Shown here piece by piece: positions 55,647 through 64,000 of a stretch of DNA of 64,000 nt. The notes beneath the pieces were generated by a model, which searched no databases, had not been told where the DNA came from, and saw only the letters and a list, made by a program, of their open reading frames with translations. Both the position numbers and the translations under genes were made by a program. The stretch's first letter is position 1. Every line of letters starts with the position of its first letter. The DNA is from Microcoleus sp. bin48.metabat.b7b8b9.023 (GTDB lineage Bacteria; Cyanobacteriota; Cyanobacteriia; Cyanobacteriales; Microcoleaceae), in the NCBI RefSeq assembly GCF_013299185.1, contig NZ_JAAFKG010000028.1, positions 1 to 64,000 on the forward strand, in the 5' to 3' direction.

Positions 55647-57101
55647 TTAACCCGGTAAATCTAGGAATCCACCCAAATCTACTGTGTATGGCATAATCTG
55701 GAAAGCTTGCAGCTTACCAGACATGGAGGTATCCCTCAAAGCTTTCAACAGAATATTGAAAGCGCCGTTTAAATCCCTGTCCAGAGTGTGTCCGCATTCG
55801 GGACATTTAAACGTTTTTAAGCCGCCCAACTTACTATGGATATGACCGCATTTTGAGCAAGTCTTACTGGTGTACTCTTCTGTCACGTCTACTACAACAC
55901 AACCGTACTTGGATGCTTGATGCTTCAACGTTTGTTTAAAACGATAATGACTCAAAGTTACCATCGCTCTAGCTGTCTTCGTGGCAAGTTTTCGCTTACC
56001 CTTTTTTACCATTTGCTGCGTTTCAAATGTTGGCAAGAAAATTAACTTATACTTGCTAACTAGGTAATTAGCCGCCTTATTGTGCAATTCCGAAACTAAG
56101 TTCTTAATCTTAACACGAATCCTGGCTGCTACTTTTCTCGATCGATACCGCAGCCGCTTAAACTGACTACCTTTGCTTTTTCCGAGCCGAGACATTAACT
56201 TGTCTAAATGTCTGGCTAACCGATAAATGCGACCGATATCACTTTTGCCTAATTTCAGTATATTATGACCGTCAAATCCTGTCATAAATGTTCTGATTCC
56301 CGGGTCTAAGGCAATCGCTAATTCGGATTGAGTCGGAGGCGGTGCAACAGTGTCAACCGCATAGCAGATAAACCATTGATCGTTGATAATACTAAGGGTT
56401 GGTTCGTGTTGCATTACCTCCACTATTGCTTCAGACGCTTTAAAAGACAAGCCTTTGGTTTCGCGCGGATAGAATGTGTTTGATTTCCAGTTTGCTGTTT
56501 GAAACCTAATAGTTTGAGTAGGAGCTTTACAACTTCTAAATTTGGCTGTACCTTGGGATTTACAAGCTGCTTTGTGTGCTTCACAGGCTTGAAATACTGC
56601 TAGTTGACGCGGGTTGTATGGCTGTTGAGACACCCATTCAGGCGCTGAATCCATGATGCGTTTACGCAATTCATATTTACCGATTTTTTCATTTTTGAGA
56701 ATGGCAATTGCTTGATTGTAACACCATCTGCTTGCGGCTATCCATGTCCGCCATTTCTGAGCTAGTTTTGTTTCCGGGTAGACTCGGATCTTTTTGGATA
56801 GTAGATTTGTCTTGACGCTGGGAGTAGAGTCCGCAATCGTCAGCCTGGATGATTCATAGGATATCTTCAACCATTTCTGGTTGGGGAGATAAGTCTGTTC
56901 GGCACAGAACCAGGAGTTAGCAATTTTGCTGTTGACAGATCCACTTGATAATATGGATCTGTCAACTCCTGGGCGCGAGTAGGTCAAAGCGATCGACGAC
57001 CACAACTGTCTCGATATCTCCTGACATGACTTGTCCCAAAAAGGCAAGAATTTCTTGGCGCGTGAAGTTGAGTCCGTATCCAATGTATTGGAATTCATCA
57101 T
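55647..57101 (-). mobile_element. tnpB: TnpB-family nuclease, long form
   Basis: 484 residues. A 107-residue N-terminal extension precedes the TnpB core, which begins KKIRVYPETKLAQKWRTW. RuvC residues: D in ALDPGIRTF (about 268), E in LPTFETQ (about 357), D in LDRDLNGAFN (about 440); zinc ribbon CSKCGH...CPECGH. The helical wedge between (MSRLGKSKGSQFKRL) is intact, so the nuclease looks active. A 13-base perfect inverted repeat lies within the coding extension (56931-56943 and 56954-56966). No tnpA nearby. It differs in clade from the TnpB genes at 29855 and 59874. Confidence 0.9.
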
Positions 57102-57278
57102 ACACGGTGGTTTTTTGTTGATTACATAGTATCAATGTCTACCGCTATCTTCAAGGAATTTACAAGAAATCGTTTACTATACGAAAGCAGCCTGCCTCCA
57201 GCGAAGCGATCGCACCTAATCTCAATTCTATTACCTATTGCGGTATATCCACCCACATCTGACAGAGAAGATATTCAA

Positions 57279-57316
57279 AAAGGGAACTCAAGATTATTAT
57301 CCTGAGTTCCCTTCAT
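57279..57316 (-). terminator. Intrinsic terminator of the phasin-like gene
   Basis: On the minus strand AAGGGAACTCA pairs with TGAGTTCCCTT around a 12-base loop and is followed by TTTTTGAA. It starts about 25 bases after the stop of the gene ending at 57342. Confidence 0.8.
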
Positions 57317-57341
57317 GCTTTGCTGCGCGAGCTTTTTTCGC

Positions 57342-57725
57342 TTAATCGCGCTTGAGCCGCCGCAATTCGTCTTGTAAATTCTGTACCTGTTCGCGGAGCT
57401 TGTCTACGCCGCCGGTTTCTTTAGTTTCTTTTGTAGAAACTTCTTCTTCCTCAGAAACAATTTCAATCCGCCGAGGTTCAGCGGTTTTTTTGTCCCCAGC
57501 AGCTTCTACAGGTGGTTGCTGCTGCTGAGCTTGTTGCACCATATCATCAACAAAGCGACGAGCTTCTTCTGTTGACATCTCACCGCGCTTCACCAATTCA
57601 TCTGCCAGCTTTTGGGCTTCAGTGCGTAATTCAGTTAACTTGCTGCCAGCTTTTTCACCAGCGTAGGAAGCTAGCCCGACACCAAGGTAAACTGCTTTTT
57701 GTAAAATATCTCCGAAACCAGGCAT
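57342..57725 (-). CDS. Phasin-family-like coiled-coil protein
   Basis: 127 residues. The first 60 residues (AVYLGVGLASYAGEKAGSKL then LRTEAQKLADELVKRGEM and STEEARRFVDDMVQQ) follow the pattern of PhaF/phasin-like and poly-hydroxyalkanoate regulator proteins; then a Q- and P-rich linker, an acidic patch (SEEEEVSTKE) and a C-terminal coiled coil (KLREQVQNLQDELRRLKRD). Cyanobacterial orthologs are small soluble proteins of unknown role. Directly beside the SRP RNA gene. ATG at 57725. Confidence 0.7.
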   Translation of the reverse strand: MPGFGDILQKAVYLGVGLASYAGEKAGSKLTELRTEAQKLADELVKRGEMSTEEARRFVDDMVQQAQQQQPPVEAAGDKKTAEPRRIEIVSEEEEVSTKETKETGGVDKLREQVQNLQDELRRLKRD

Positions 57726-57749
57726 AGGAACTACACCTCATAAAACTGG

Positions 57750-57846
57750 GTGAACCGGAGACCACGCCTATTACAAGCATCCCGTGTTGCTGCTACCTTC
57801 CGGTCCTGACAAGATTTGGGCGTTGGAATCGCGTGGGGCCAGTTCA
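57750..57846 (-). ncRNA. ffs: Signal recognition particle RNA (4.5S type)
   Basis: On the minus strand the invariant apical loop of bacterial SRP RNA is read: GTCAGGACCGGAAGGTAGCA followed by GC. It is flanked by complementary arms: GGCCCCACGC at the 5' side and GCGTGGTCTCC at the 3' side, closing a single long hairpin of about 95 bases. This RNA binds Ffh and targets membrane proteins to the translocon. Ends are set by the stem and are accurate to a few bases. Confidence 0.92.
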
Positions 57847-57852
57847 TTTATG

Positions 57853-57858
57853 AGTATA
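57853..57858 (-). promoter_or_regulatory. -10 box of the SRP RNA gene
   Basis: The minus strand reads TATACT six to seven bases before the expected 5' end of the RNA, close to the TATAAT consensus. No good -35 box is evident (the equivalent position is AATAAAT-rich). Confidence 0.65.
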
Positions 57859-57868
57859 GCACAGTTAT

Positions 57869-58135
57869 TTATTCTTCAACCACACACCAGTGATAAATTT
57901 CATAAATAACGCAACCGTTCTTCACCAGAGGGTCTTCAGCGACGATCGCCTTTGCCTCATCCATCGAAGCCGCCTCAAACATCAACATACCGCCGCCCCG
58001 CCTCGCCCAGTAGCCAGTTTTCGCTCGGTGTCCTTTAGAAATCAAATCTCGGACATAAGCTCTGTGAGCTGGCACGTACTGGTCAAACACAGGCTTTTCG
58101 ACAATTCCTTTCTCAATTTTGACAAACCAAGGCAT
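57869..58135 (-). CDS. YciI-family protein
   Basis: 88 residues from ATG 58135 (MPWFVKIEKGIVEK). The ferredoxin-like YciI fold is recognised by VPAHRAYVRDLISKGH, GYWARRGGGMLMFEAASMDEAKAI and EDPLVKNGCVIYEIYHW, including the His and Asp of the putative active site. Function in cyanobacteria unknown. An in-frame extension upstream to 58276 is a translated heptamer repeat (IYNPKSKIYNLKF). Confidence 0.85.
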   Translation of the reverse strand: MPWFVKIEKGIVEKPVFDQYVPAHRAYVRDLISKGHRAKTGYWARRGGGMLMFEAASMDEAKAIVAEDPLVKNGCVIYEIYHWCVVEE

Positions 58136-58263
58136 ATTAAATTTTAGATTATAGATTTTGGATTTTGGATTGTAGATTGGGAATGGGTGTTTTGGTGCGG
58201 GGCATTGAGGAAATACTCGATCGCCCGTACTCGGCCATTCCTTCCTTAATCCGATGCTATCCC

Positions 58264-58818
58264 ATGCACCTGTCAAAACAAAGATTTTTTATAGCTTTAC
58301 TGGCGCCGGACGATATTCAAGAGCAGATTACCGAGATTAAACTGTATTTTGCCGATCGCTACAACAGCCGTGGTGCCTTAAATTCGCCACCCCACATCAC
58401 ACTGCAACCTCCCTTTGAATGGCCTGCGGCGGATGTGGCGCAATTAGAGGAAAGTCTCAGGGCCTTTACTGCAAATCGGCTCCCAATTCCCGTTACGCTA
58501 TCCGGTTTTGCCGCTTTCGCACCCCGCGTCATTTATGCGGATGTTGTCAAATCGCCCCAATTGCTGGAGATTCAAACAGATTTGATGAGTTATGTCGCGG
58601 CAAATTTAGGAATTGTCGATCGCATTTCTCAGACTCGCCCATTTGTACCGCACATGACTGTAGCGTTTCGCGATTTAACTGAGGATAATTTTCAAACGGC
58701 TTGGCTGGAATTCGCAGCGCGCGAACTCCACTTTGAGTTTATCGCTGCTGCGTTAACCTTACTGCTTCACGACGGCAGCCGCTGGAACATCAGCCAGCAA
58801 TTTCCGCTTTCAGACTGA
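58264..58818 (+). CDS. 2'-5' RNA ligase-like (2H phosphoesterase) protein
   Basis: 184 residues from ATG 58264 (MHLSKQRFFIALLAP). Two HxT motifs define the 2H superfamily: PPHITLQPPF and VPHMTVAFRD. LigT/ThpR-type proteins cleave or join 2'-5' phosphodiester bonds or hydrolyse cyclic phosphates; the substrate here is not known. Open frame upstream to 58165 without a start that fits the family. Divergent from the YciI-like gene. Confidence 0.88.
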   Translation: MHLSKQRFFIALLAPDDIQEQITEIKLYFADRYNSRGALNSPPHITLQPPFEWPAADVAQLEESLRAFTANRLPIPVTLSGFAAFAPRVIYADVVKSPQLLEIQTDLMSYVAANLGIVDRISQTRPFVPHMTVAFRDLTEDNFQTAWLEFAARELHFEFIAAALTLLLHDGSRWNISQQFPLSD

Positions 58819-58884
58819 ACTCTCTCTTCCTTCGCGGACTTCGCGTCTTCGCGGTTCGTTTTCCCAAAAAAACTTGTTTACGCA

Positions 58885-59062
58885 AGCGGGGGCGAGAAAC
58901 CGGGTTTCTACGAGTTTTTGCATTTAGTGACGAGAAATATTCATAGAAACCCGGTTTCTGAGGTTGCAAGCGGGGGCGAGAAACTGGGTTTCTACGAGTT
59001 TTTGCATTTAGTGACGACAAATATTCAGAGAAACCCGGTTTCTGAGGTTGCAAGTGCATCCA
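58885..59062. repeat. Tandem pair of AAACCGGGTTT palindromic elements
   Basis: An 84-base unit with inverted ends GAGAAACCGGGTTTCTACGA and AGAAACCCGGTTTCTGAGGT occurs twice in direct order (58888-58973 and 58977-59062), 90% identical; the second copy has one base change in the first core (AAACTGGGTTT). Each unit is itself a long imperfect hairpin. Confidence 0.88.
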
Positions 59063-59096
59063 CTACAAACCTGTTTAAAATTGAAAGTAAAGTAGA

Positions 59097-59783
59097 TTAG
59101 CGATCGCGCCGAGGGGGACTGGCAAGTGCCACAGTTCCATAAACCGCAATTCCCGACTCTTTCAATGTTTTAATTGCCGACTTGACAGTAGTACCGCTAG
59201 TGTAAATATCATCAACCAACAAAACTCGATCGCGCGGGAGACGGCGCCGAAAATCTTTCCCCAAAATTAAAGCATCTTTCATTTCCGCTTGCCGCTGCTG
59301 TGCTGTCAGAGCGAATAAAGCCTGAGTATTTTTCACCCGCTCCAAACCGTGCCGCTGCAAAGGCAAACCAGTCAGCTCGCAAAAACTTTCCGCCAAAAGT
59401 TCCGCCTGATTGAAACCCCGTTCCTTGACCTTTGATTTGTGCATGGGAATCGGTACAACTGTTAAATTGTCAATAGCTAATTCGGGAAAACTCAGCCAAG
59501 ATTCTGCCAGCCAGCCGCCAAGAGGTTTCGCTAATTGTGGATTTCCTTCATATTTTAAAGCTGCGATCGCCCGTTTGAGAGTCCCGCCGTACTCCCCCCA
59601 AACAAAAACACGCTGTTCCGATCCCCAAAATCGACCCGGATCGGCTAACTGACAGTGCTGAAGTTGCTTGTGGCAGTACCCGCAAAACTCCTCGGCGGCC
59701 GGTCGCTGACAAAGAGCACAGTTAGACTTAAGAAATAGATTGAGAAAAGATTGGACTAATCCCGTCCATTTTCGCTGGTTCAT
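59097..59783 (-). CDS. comF: ComF-family phosphoribosyltransferase-like protein
   Basis: 228 residues from ATG 59783 (MNQRKWTGLVQSF). N-terminal zinc-binding pairs CALCQRP and CGYCHK, GTLKRAIAALKYEGNP, VVPIPMHKSKVKERGFNQAE and the PRPP-binding loop VLLVDDIYTSGTT near the C-terminus mark ComF/GntX. In Gram-positive and Gram-negative bacteria ComF is required for transformation competence and DNA uptake. The TnpB element begins 90 bases upstream in the opposite direction, so the comF promoter lies between or within the element end. An in-frame extension upstream to 59912 crosses that element. Confidence 0.9.
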   Translation of the reverse strand: MNQRKWTGLVQSFLNLFLKSNCALCQRPAAEEFCGYCHKQLQHCQLADPGRFWGSEQRVFVWGEYGGTLKRAIAALKYEGNPQLAKPLGGWLAESWLSFPELAIDNLTVVPIPMHKSKVKERGFNQAELLAESFCELTGLPLQRHGLERVKNTQALFALTAQQRQAEMKDALILGKDFRRRLPRDRVLLVDDIYTSGTTVKSAIKTLKESGIAVYGTVALASPPRRDR

Positions 59784-59873
59784 CCTAAAATTGTGGTATT
59801 GTAAAACTTCATTGACTTTATAGCCATTAATAGCCATGTATACTATAATATAGTCAAAAATGAGGGCAAAACA

Positions 59874-61121
59874 ATGCAGCTCGTTTCCAAGCACATTATC
59901 GATCGAAACCACTGGCTATACAAGCAGCTAGATAATTTGTGCTTTCTTTCTAAGAATCTTTTCAACTACGCTAACTACCTAATTCGACAAAAATTTATTA
60001 CCTCGGGAGAATACCTAGATTATTATAAAATACAGAAAATATGTCAGGGAAAGACTGACTATCTAGCATTACCAGCCAAAGTATCTCAGCAAGTATTGTT
60101 GAGATTACATGAAAGCTGGAAATCATTTTTTGCAGCTAGCAAGGAATATAACCTCCATCCAGATAAATTCAAAGCCCGACCCAAAATACCCAGATACAAA
60201 CACAAAACATTAGGCAGAAATGTCCTGACTTACACCGCTCAAGCCATCAGTCAAGAATGGCTCAAAAAAGGAATAATCAATTTCTCGAAAACCCAGATAT
60301 TTCTAACTACTAAAGTTCGGGTTATAAATCAAGTCAGAATTGTTCCGAAAACTTACCATTACTCGATGGAGGTAGTTTATGAATCCAAGGCTGTAACTGG
60401 CTTATCATCAGATGTTGAAGGGATAGCAGGAATTGATATTGGTCTGAATAACTTAGCGACTATTACATCCAATCAAAAAGGGTTCGGGCCGCTGATAATA
60501 AATGGTAAACCTCTCAAATCAATCAATGCCTACTATCACAAAAAAAAGGCACAGTTGCAGTCATACTTGAAAAAAGAGAGACAAACATCAATCAAAATTG
60601 AACAATTAACTCACAAGCGTAATGTAAAAGTAGATAATTACCTGCATAACGCTAGTAGATTTATCGTCAATCATCTGGCAGCTAACCGAATCGGGACACT
60701 GGTGATTGGTAAAAATGATAACTGGAAACAGGGAATAAATCTCGGCAAGCGGAACAATCAGAACTTCGTAGCAATACCTCATGCAAGATTTATTCAAATC
60801 CTAACTTATAAAGCGCAGTTAGCAGGAATCGTTGTGAAGGTTATTGAAGAAAGTTACACTTCTAAGTGTTCTTTTTTAGATAATGAAGCTTGTGTCAAGC
60901 ATTCAGAGTACAAAGGTAAGCGAATTAAGCGAGGTTTGTTTCGTGCTGGTGATGGCAGACTGATCAATGCGGATGTGAATGGCAGCGCTAACATTGTCAA
61001 AAAAGCATTTCCCAACGCTTTTGCCGAGGGAATACAGGGCGTAGTAGTACGTCCAGTAAGGGTCACACCTTACAAAATGGTTGTCCGAGGCAAGTGTAAT
61101 ATTTGTCTAGAAAACCTGTAA
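59874..61121 (+). mobile_element. tnpB: TnpB-like protein of a clade with altered RuvC-II position
   Basis: 415 residues. First Asp in AGIDIGLNN and last Asp in INADVNGSANIV are present. At the second catalytic position, where other TnpBs read xVEN or xFET, this one reads VIGKNDNWKQGINLGKR, with no Glu at the usual place; the zinc ribbon is also reduced (SKCS...AC, no second CxxC). The end GVVVRPVRVTPYKM matches other members of this cyanobacterial clade. The protein may use another Glu or be a nuclease-dead RNA-guided binder. Stop lies 61 bases before the PEP-synthase-like gene. Confidence 0.85.
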
Positions 61122-61182
61122 CTATGTGATTAATTGGAAAAACTATCAAAATTAAATCAGTTTCCAAGGACAGGCTCCCAGC

Positions 61183-63627
61183 GTGACAAACCTCTACTGG
61201 CTAGACAAAATTCAACCTTCAGACCGAGATGCAGTGGGAGAAAAAGCATTTTACTTGAGCTGTTTGCTCGCCCAAAATCACCCCGCTGTACCGGGTTTTG
61301 TCGTGCCGGCTACAACATTTTCGCAGTTTTTAGAGTCGATCGACTGGCTAGAACCGCTGTTGGCTGACTGGCCCCACTCTTCGCTACACTTGAATGTCGA
61401 TGAACCCAGACAACTGCAATCTATCGCTCGCAGCATCCGCCACCAAATCCTCACCGCCAAACTGCCAGATGCACTGCTCTCCAGCCTAGAGTCTGCTGTT
61501 GGCGCTCTCAACTCCCAAGCCTTAATTTTTCGCCCTTCCCTGACTTCCTGGAACCCGAAAACAGCCGGAATCCTGGAATCTCACGCAGTACGTGCCGAAC
61601 CAGAAGCCATTGAAGCCGGACTCAAACGCGCTTGGGCAGAATTGTTCAGAGCCAGAAGTCTATTTTACTGGCAGCGGTGCGGCATGAAAATACAGCAAAT
61701 CAATCCCGCAGTTTTGGTGCAGCCCCTCGCCGCAGCCATCGCCGCGGGCGAGGTAAAAACTAACTGCGGTGCAGCCTGGGAAATCCAAGCCACCAGCGGT
61801 TTGGGACTGTCCCTCGCTCGGGGAGAAACCATCCCCGATTACTATCAAGTGCAGCCCGAAACAGGGGCTGTTAACTTCCAGCGGCTCGGTTACAAAACAT
61901 TAGCATACAATCTCAAAACCGGGGAGGGGAAGCCGAAAAAAAAACCGCTGCTCGGGAATTGGGAAAGCCGAAAAATCACCAATTCTACATTGTTAATTCC
62001 CGATTTTGCTGGCAGTTGCGTGGAACTTTTGACGCTGGGAGAGAAATGGCAAAGTGAATACGTTTTAGAGGAATCGCAATTGCAAAAACTCATTGAATTG
62101 AGCCAAAAAGTAATCGCCGAATTTGACTGTAATGTAATCTTGGAGTGGACGCTAAACCATACAGCAAACAGTAGCGAACCGCAGTTTTATTTTACTCAAC
62201 TTCGTCTTTTGCCACGGGAACAAGTGGCGCCCTCCCTGGAAAAAGCGATCGCCCAAATCCGAACTCCTGCTATCCTCAAAGGTTTGGGCGCCGCCTCAGG
62301 AAAAGCCGAAGCAATTGCCCAAGTTATGACTAATTCCCACCCAGAAAACGCCGACTTCTTAGCCGGAGGCATTTTGGTAGCCCGCACAATCGATCCGAAT
62401 TGGCTGCCTTGGTTGAAAGTTGCTGCTGGGATAGTTGCCGAACAAGGAGGCATGACAGGCCACGGCGCCATTTTAGCGAGAGAATTGGGAATCCCTGCGG
62501 TTGTGGGAGTTGTGGGGGCGACTCGGGCGATCGCCTCGGGCGATGTGGTGTTGGTAGATGGCGATAGCGGAGAAGTTTTTGCCCTCGCCCCGCATCCGGC
62601 GATCGACACAGCAGACAGCAACCCCCTTCAGGAAACGCCAAACAATGCGGATAATTACAGTACAGCAGCAAAAATGTCAATAGCCAATTATCAATCTTCA
62701 ACATCAGAGCGATCGTCCAATCCCGCATCTAAACCTCGACGGGCAGAATCTCTCGAATCAGTTTGGGGCGCGCCAACGGCAACTCAACTGCTGGTTAATG
62801 TCAGCCAAACAAGTTCGATCGATCGCCTCAGAAATCTGCCCATCGACGGCATCGGATTATTGCGCTCCGAATTAATGGCATTGGAAGCTTTGGACTGTCA
62901 AAACCCCAAAATTTGGCTGCAAGATGGTCGCCAATCGGAATTTGTCGATCGCATGGCAGATTGCCTCAGCTTATTTGCCGCTGCGGTAGCACCGCGACCA
63001 ATATTTTATCGATCTCTCGACTTGCGCGAGTCAGGAGCCGACGGCAGTTTCGGCGATACCTTTGAACCGGAGTTATTTGATTGGGAGTTGTCCGTACTTC
63101 AAAAAGTCTGCGAGTCAGGTCATACAAATATCAATTTAATTTTGCCTTTCATGCGTTCTGTAGACGAGTTTGTCTACTGCCACCAGCGCTTAGAAACTAT
63201 TTTGAAAAATCGACCAGACCAGTTTCAAATGTGGATTATGGCGGAAGTTCCTTCGGTATTATTTTTATTGCCAGATTACGTAAAAGCAGGAGTTCAAGGA
63301 ATTTCCATCGGCACCAACGATTTAACTCAGTTTCTGTTAGGAATTCACCGCAAGTCCCAAAAGGTAGGAGCTGGTTTCAACGGACGCGATCGAGCAGTGA
63401 TGAGGGCGATCGAGCAATTAATCCGACAAGCCAGGGCTGCGGGAATTCCTTGTTCTATCTGCGGCGATGCTCCAGCTTTGTATCCCGAGATAGTTGAATC
63501 CTTGGTGCGGTGGGGGATTTCGTCTATTTCGGTGAATGTCGATACTACAGAACAGACTTACAGGGCGATCGCCCGCGCCGAACAGCGCCTGTTGCTAGAT
63601 GCCGCGCGCGCGATCGTTAAAAATTAA
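61183..63627 (+). CDS. PEP synthase/PPDK-like phosphotransferase
   Basis: 814 residues from GTG 61183 (MTNLYWLDKIQPSDRDAVG). N-terminal ATP-grasp/PEP-synthase nucleotide-binding region, with the usual GxK opening (GEKAFYLSCLL, VPGFVVPATTF). Swivelling phosphohistidine domain with QGGMTGHGAILARELGIPAV (His in TGHGA). PEP-binding TIM-barrel at the C-terminus (GLLRSELM, GISIGTNDLTQFLLGI, PCSICGDAP). The ATP-binding part is shorter and more diverged than in PpsA, so it may be a PEP-utilising or regulatory relative rather than pyruvate,water dikinase itself. A low-complexity insert lies at about 490-530. Confidence 0.8.
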   Translation: MTNLYWLDKIQPSDRDAVGEKAFYLSCLLAQNHPAVPGFVVPATTFSQFLESIDWLEPLLADWPHSSLHLNVDEPRQLQSIARSIRHQILTAKLPDALLSSLESAVGALNSQALIFRPSLTSWNPKTAGILESHAVRAEPEAIEAGLKRAWAELFRARSLFYWQRCGMKIQQINPAVLVQPLAAAIAAGEVKTNCGAAWEIQATSGLGLSLARGETIPDYYQVQPETGAVNFQRLGYKTLAYNLKTGEGKPKKKPLLGNWESRKITNSTLLIPDFAGSCVELLTLGEKWQSEYVLEESQLQKLIELSQKVIAEFDCNVILEWTLNHTANSSEPQFYFTQLRLLPREQVAPSLEKAIAQIRTPAILKGLGAASGKAEAIAQVMTNSHPENADFLAGGILVARTIDPNWLPWLKVAAGIVAEQGGMTGHGAILARELGIPAVVGVVGATRAIASGDVVLVDGDSGEVFALAPHPAIDTADSNPLQETPNNADNYSTAAKMSIANYQSSTSERSSNPASKPRRAESLESVWGAPTATQLLVNVSQTSSIDRLRNLPIDGIGLLRSELMALEALDCQNPKIWLQDGRQSEFVDRMADCLSLFAAAVAPRPIFYRSLDLRESGADGSFGDTFEPELFDWELSVLQKVCESGHTNINLILPFMRSVDEFVYCHQRLETILKNRPDQFQMWIMAEVPSVLFLLPDYVKAGVQGISIGTNDLTQFLLGIHRKSQKVGAGFNGRDRAVMRAIEQLIRQARAAGIPCSICGDAPALYPEIVESLVRWGISSISVNVDTTEQTYRAIARAEQRLLLDAARAIVKN

Positions 63628-63786
63628 CCATTATTACAAAAATCTAGTTTTTGCATAAATATATCGCGCTTCCTCACTGAGTTTTTCTGCGATCGCGCCT
63701 TAAGAAACCTCAGCGATCATTTAAAAACATCCGATTTTCAAGCTATGATAGAAATATTACCCACACTTTAACTGGAGGTAGAAACA

Positions 63787-64000
63787 GTGAAATCAAAAAT
63801 TATTGCAACCGCAGCAATACTTGCGGCCCTCGGCTGTCTGCATCCCCATCCAGCATTATCTCAACCCGCAACTGACGGCGGGACAAAACCAGGATTCTGG
63901 CAACCTCAAGCACAGGTTGACAATACTCGCAACATTACCCTGAGACTGTTAAATGAAACCGGATTAAATCTAGAGTACGGTCAATCAGGTGTCGGCTTGT
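63787..64000 (+). CDS. Exported protein, C-terminus outside the window
   Basis: 71 codons from a GTG with ribosome site CTGGAGG. The N-terminus MKSKIIATAAILAALGCLHP is a signal peptide, with cleavage likely after ALS; the Cys lacks a good lipobox. The visible mature part (NTRNITLRLLNETGLNLEY) looks like the beginning of a beta-sandwich domain. Family not recognised. Confidence 0.75.
   Translation, partial: MKSKIIATAAILAALGCLHPHPALSQPATDGGTKPGFWQPQAQVDNTRNITLRLLNETGLNLEYGQSGVGL

Noticed and set aside
63721-63749. Promoter for the last gene with TATGAT at 63744-63749
   Set aside because: The -10 is plausible but the matching -35 position (TTAAAA) is poor; not enough to call.

Overview
The window comes from a filamentous cyanobacterium of the Oscillatoria/Microcoleus type. 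The evidence is the very frequent HIP1 octamer (gcgatcgc), cyanobacterial housekeeping genes (magnesium chelatase chlI, cobH, a Psb32-like photosystem II repair protein, ftsQ-ftsZ, the SRP RNA), heptanucleotide tandem repeats and many interspersed palindromes. The genus is an inference; no rRNA is present.

Layout. 1-7.4 kb: the 5' part of a subtilase, an M50-type membrane metalloprotease followed by a PEP-CTERM protein, chlI convergent with cobH, and a TPM-domain (Psb32-like) protein. 7.7-16.9 kb: a giant gene for a multidomain surface/secreted-type protein that ends in a DNA/RNA non-specific endonuclease (NUC1, DRGH motif); its 5' end is broken by in-frame stops. 16.9-22 kb: a decaying array of pentapeptide-repeat genes on the minus strand, interleaved with two orphan tails of NUC1 nucleases on the plus strand. 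This resembles the orphan toxin-tip and immunity cassettes of polymorphic toxin loci. 22-29.6 kb: a STAND-type ATPase with 14 WD40 repeats and a second P-loop ATPase, probably a conflict or signalling pair. 29.8-31.1 kb: a TnpB element. 31.3-37 kb: ftsQ, ftsZ, an MBL-fold protein, an unrecognised HNH-like/membrane protein and thiD.

37.4-54.4 kb is a large DNA phosphorothioation (Dnd) island. It holds dndE, a PD-(D/E)XK-like protein, dndD, dndC, dndB and two more DGQHR-motif proteins. Downstream are a membrane EEP phosphohydrolase, a Dnd-associated protein 4-like gene, a MazG-like pyrophosphohydrolase, a Uma2 protein, a second SMC-like ATPase with a small overlapping partner, and a DEAD/DEAH helicase of the type annotated as the Dnd-associated restriction enzyme. 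No dndA and no dptFGH are in the window. The dndC-dndD junction is split by an IS200-like transposase flanked by long palindromes.

54.4-64 kb: a further Uma2 protein, a Cys-motif protein, two more TnpB genes from different clades, a phasin-like protein, the SRP RNA gene ffs with its own promoter, a YciI-like protein, a 2'-5' RNA ligase-like protein, comF, a PEP-synthase-like protein and the start of an exported protein.

The strongest candidates for something new are the nuclease-tail/pentapeptide array (16.8-22 kb) and the unusual composition of the Dnd island (three DGQHR proteins plus a second SMC ATPase, a helicase and a MazG-like enzyme). Calls rest on reading translated motifs by eye; no database search was run.
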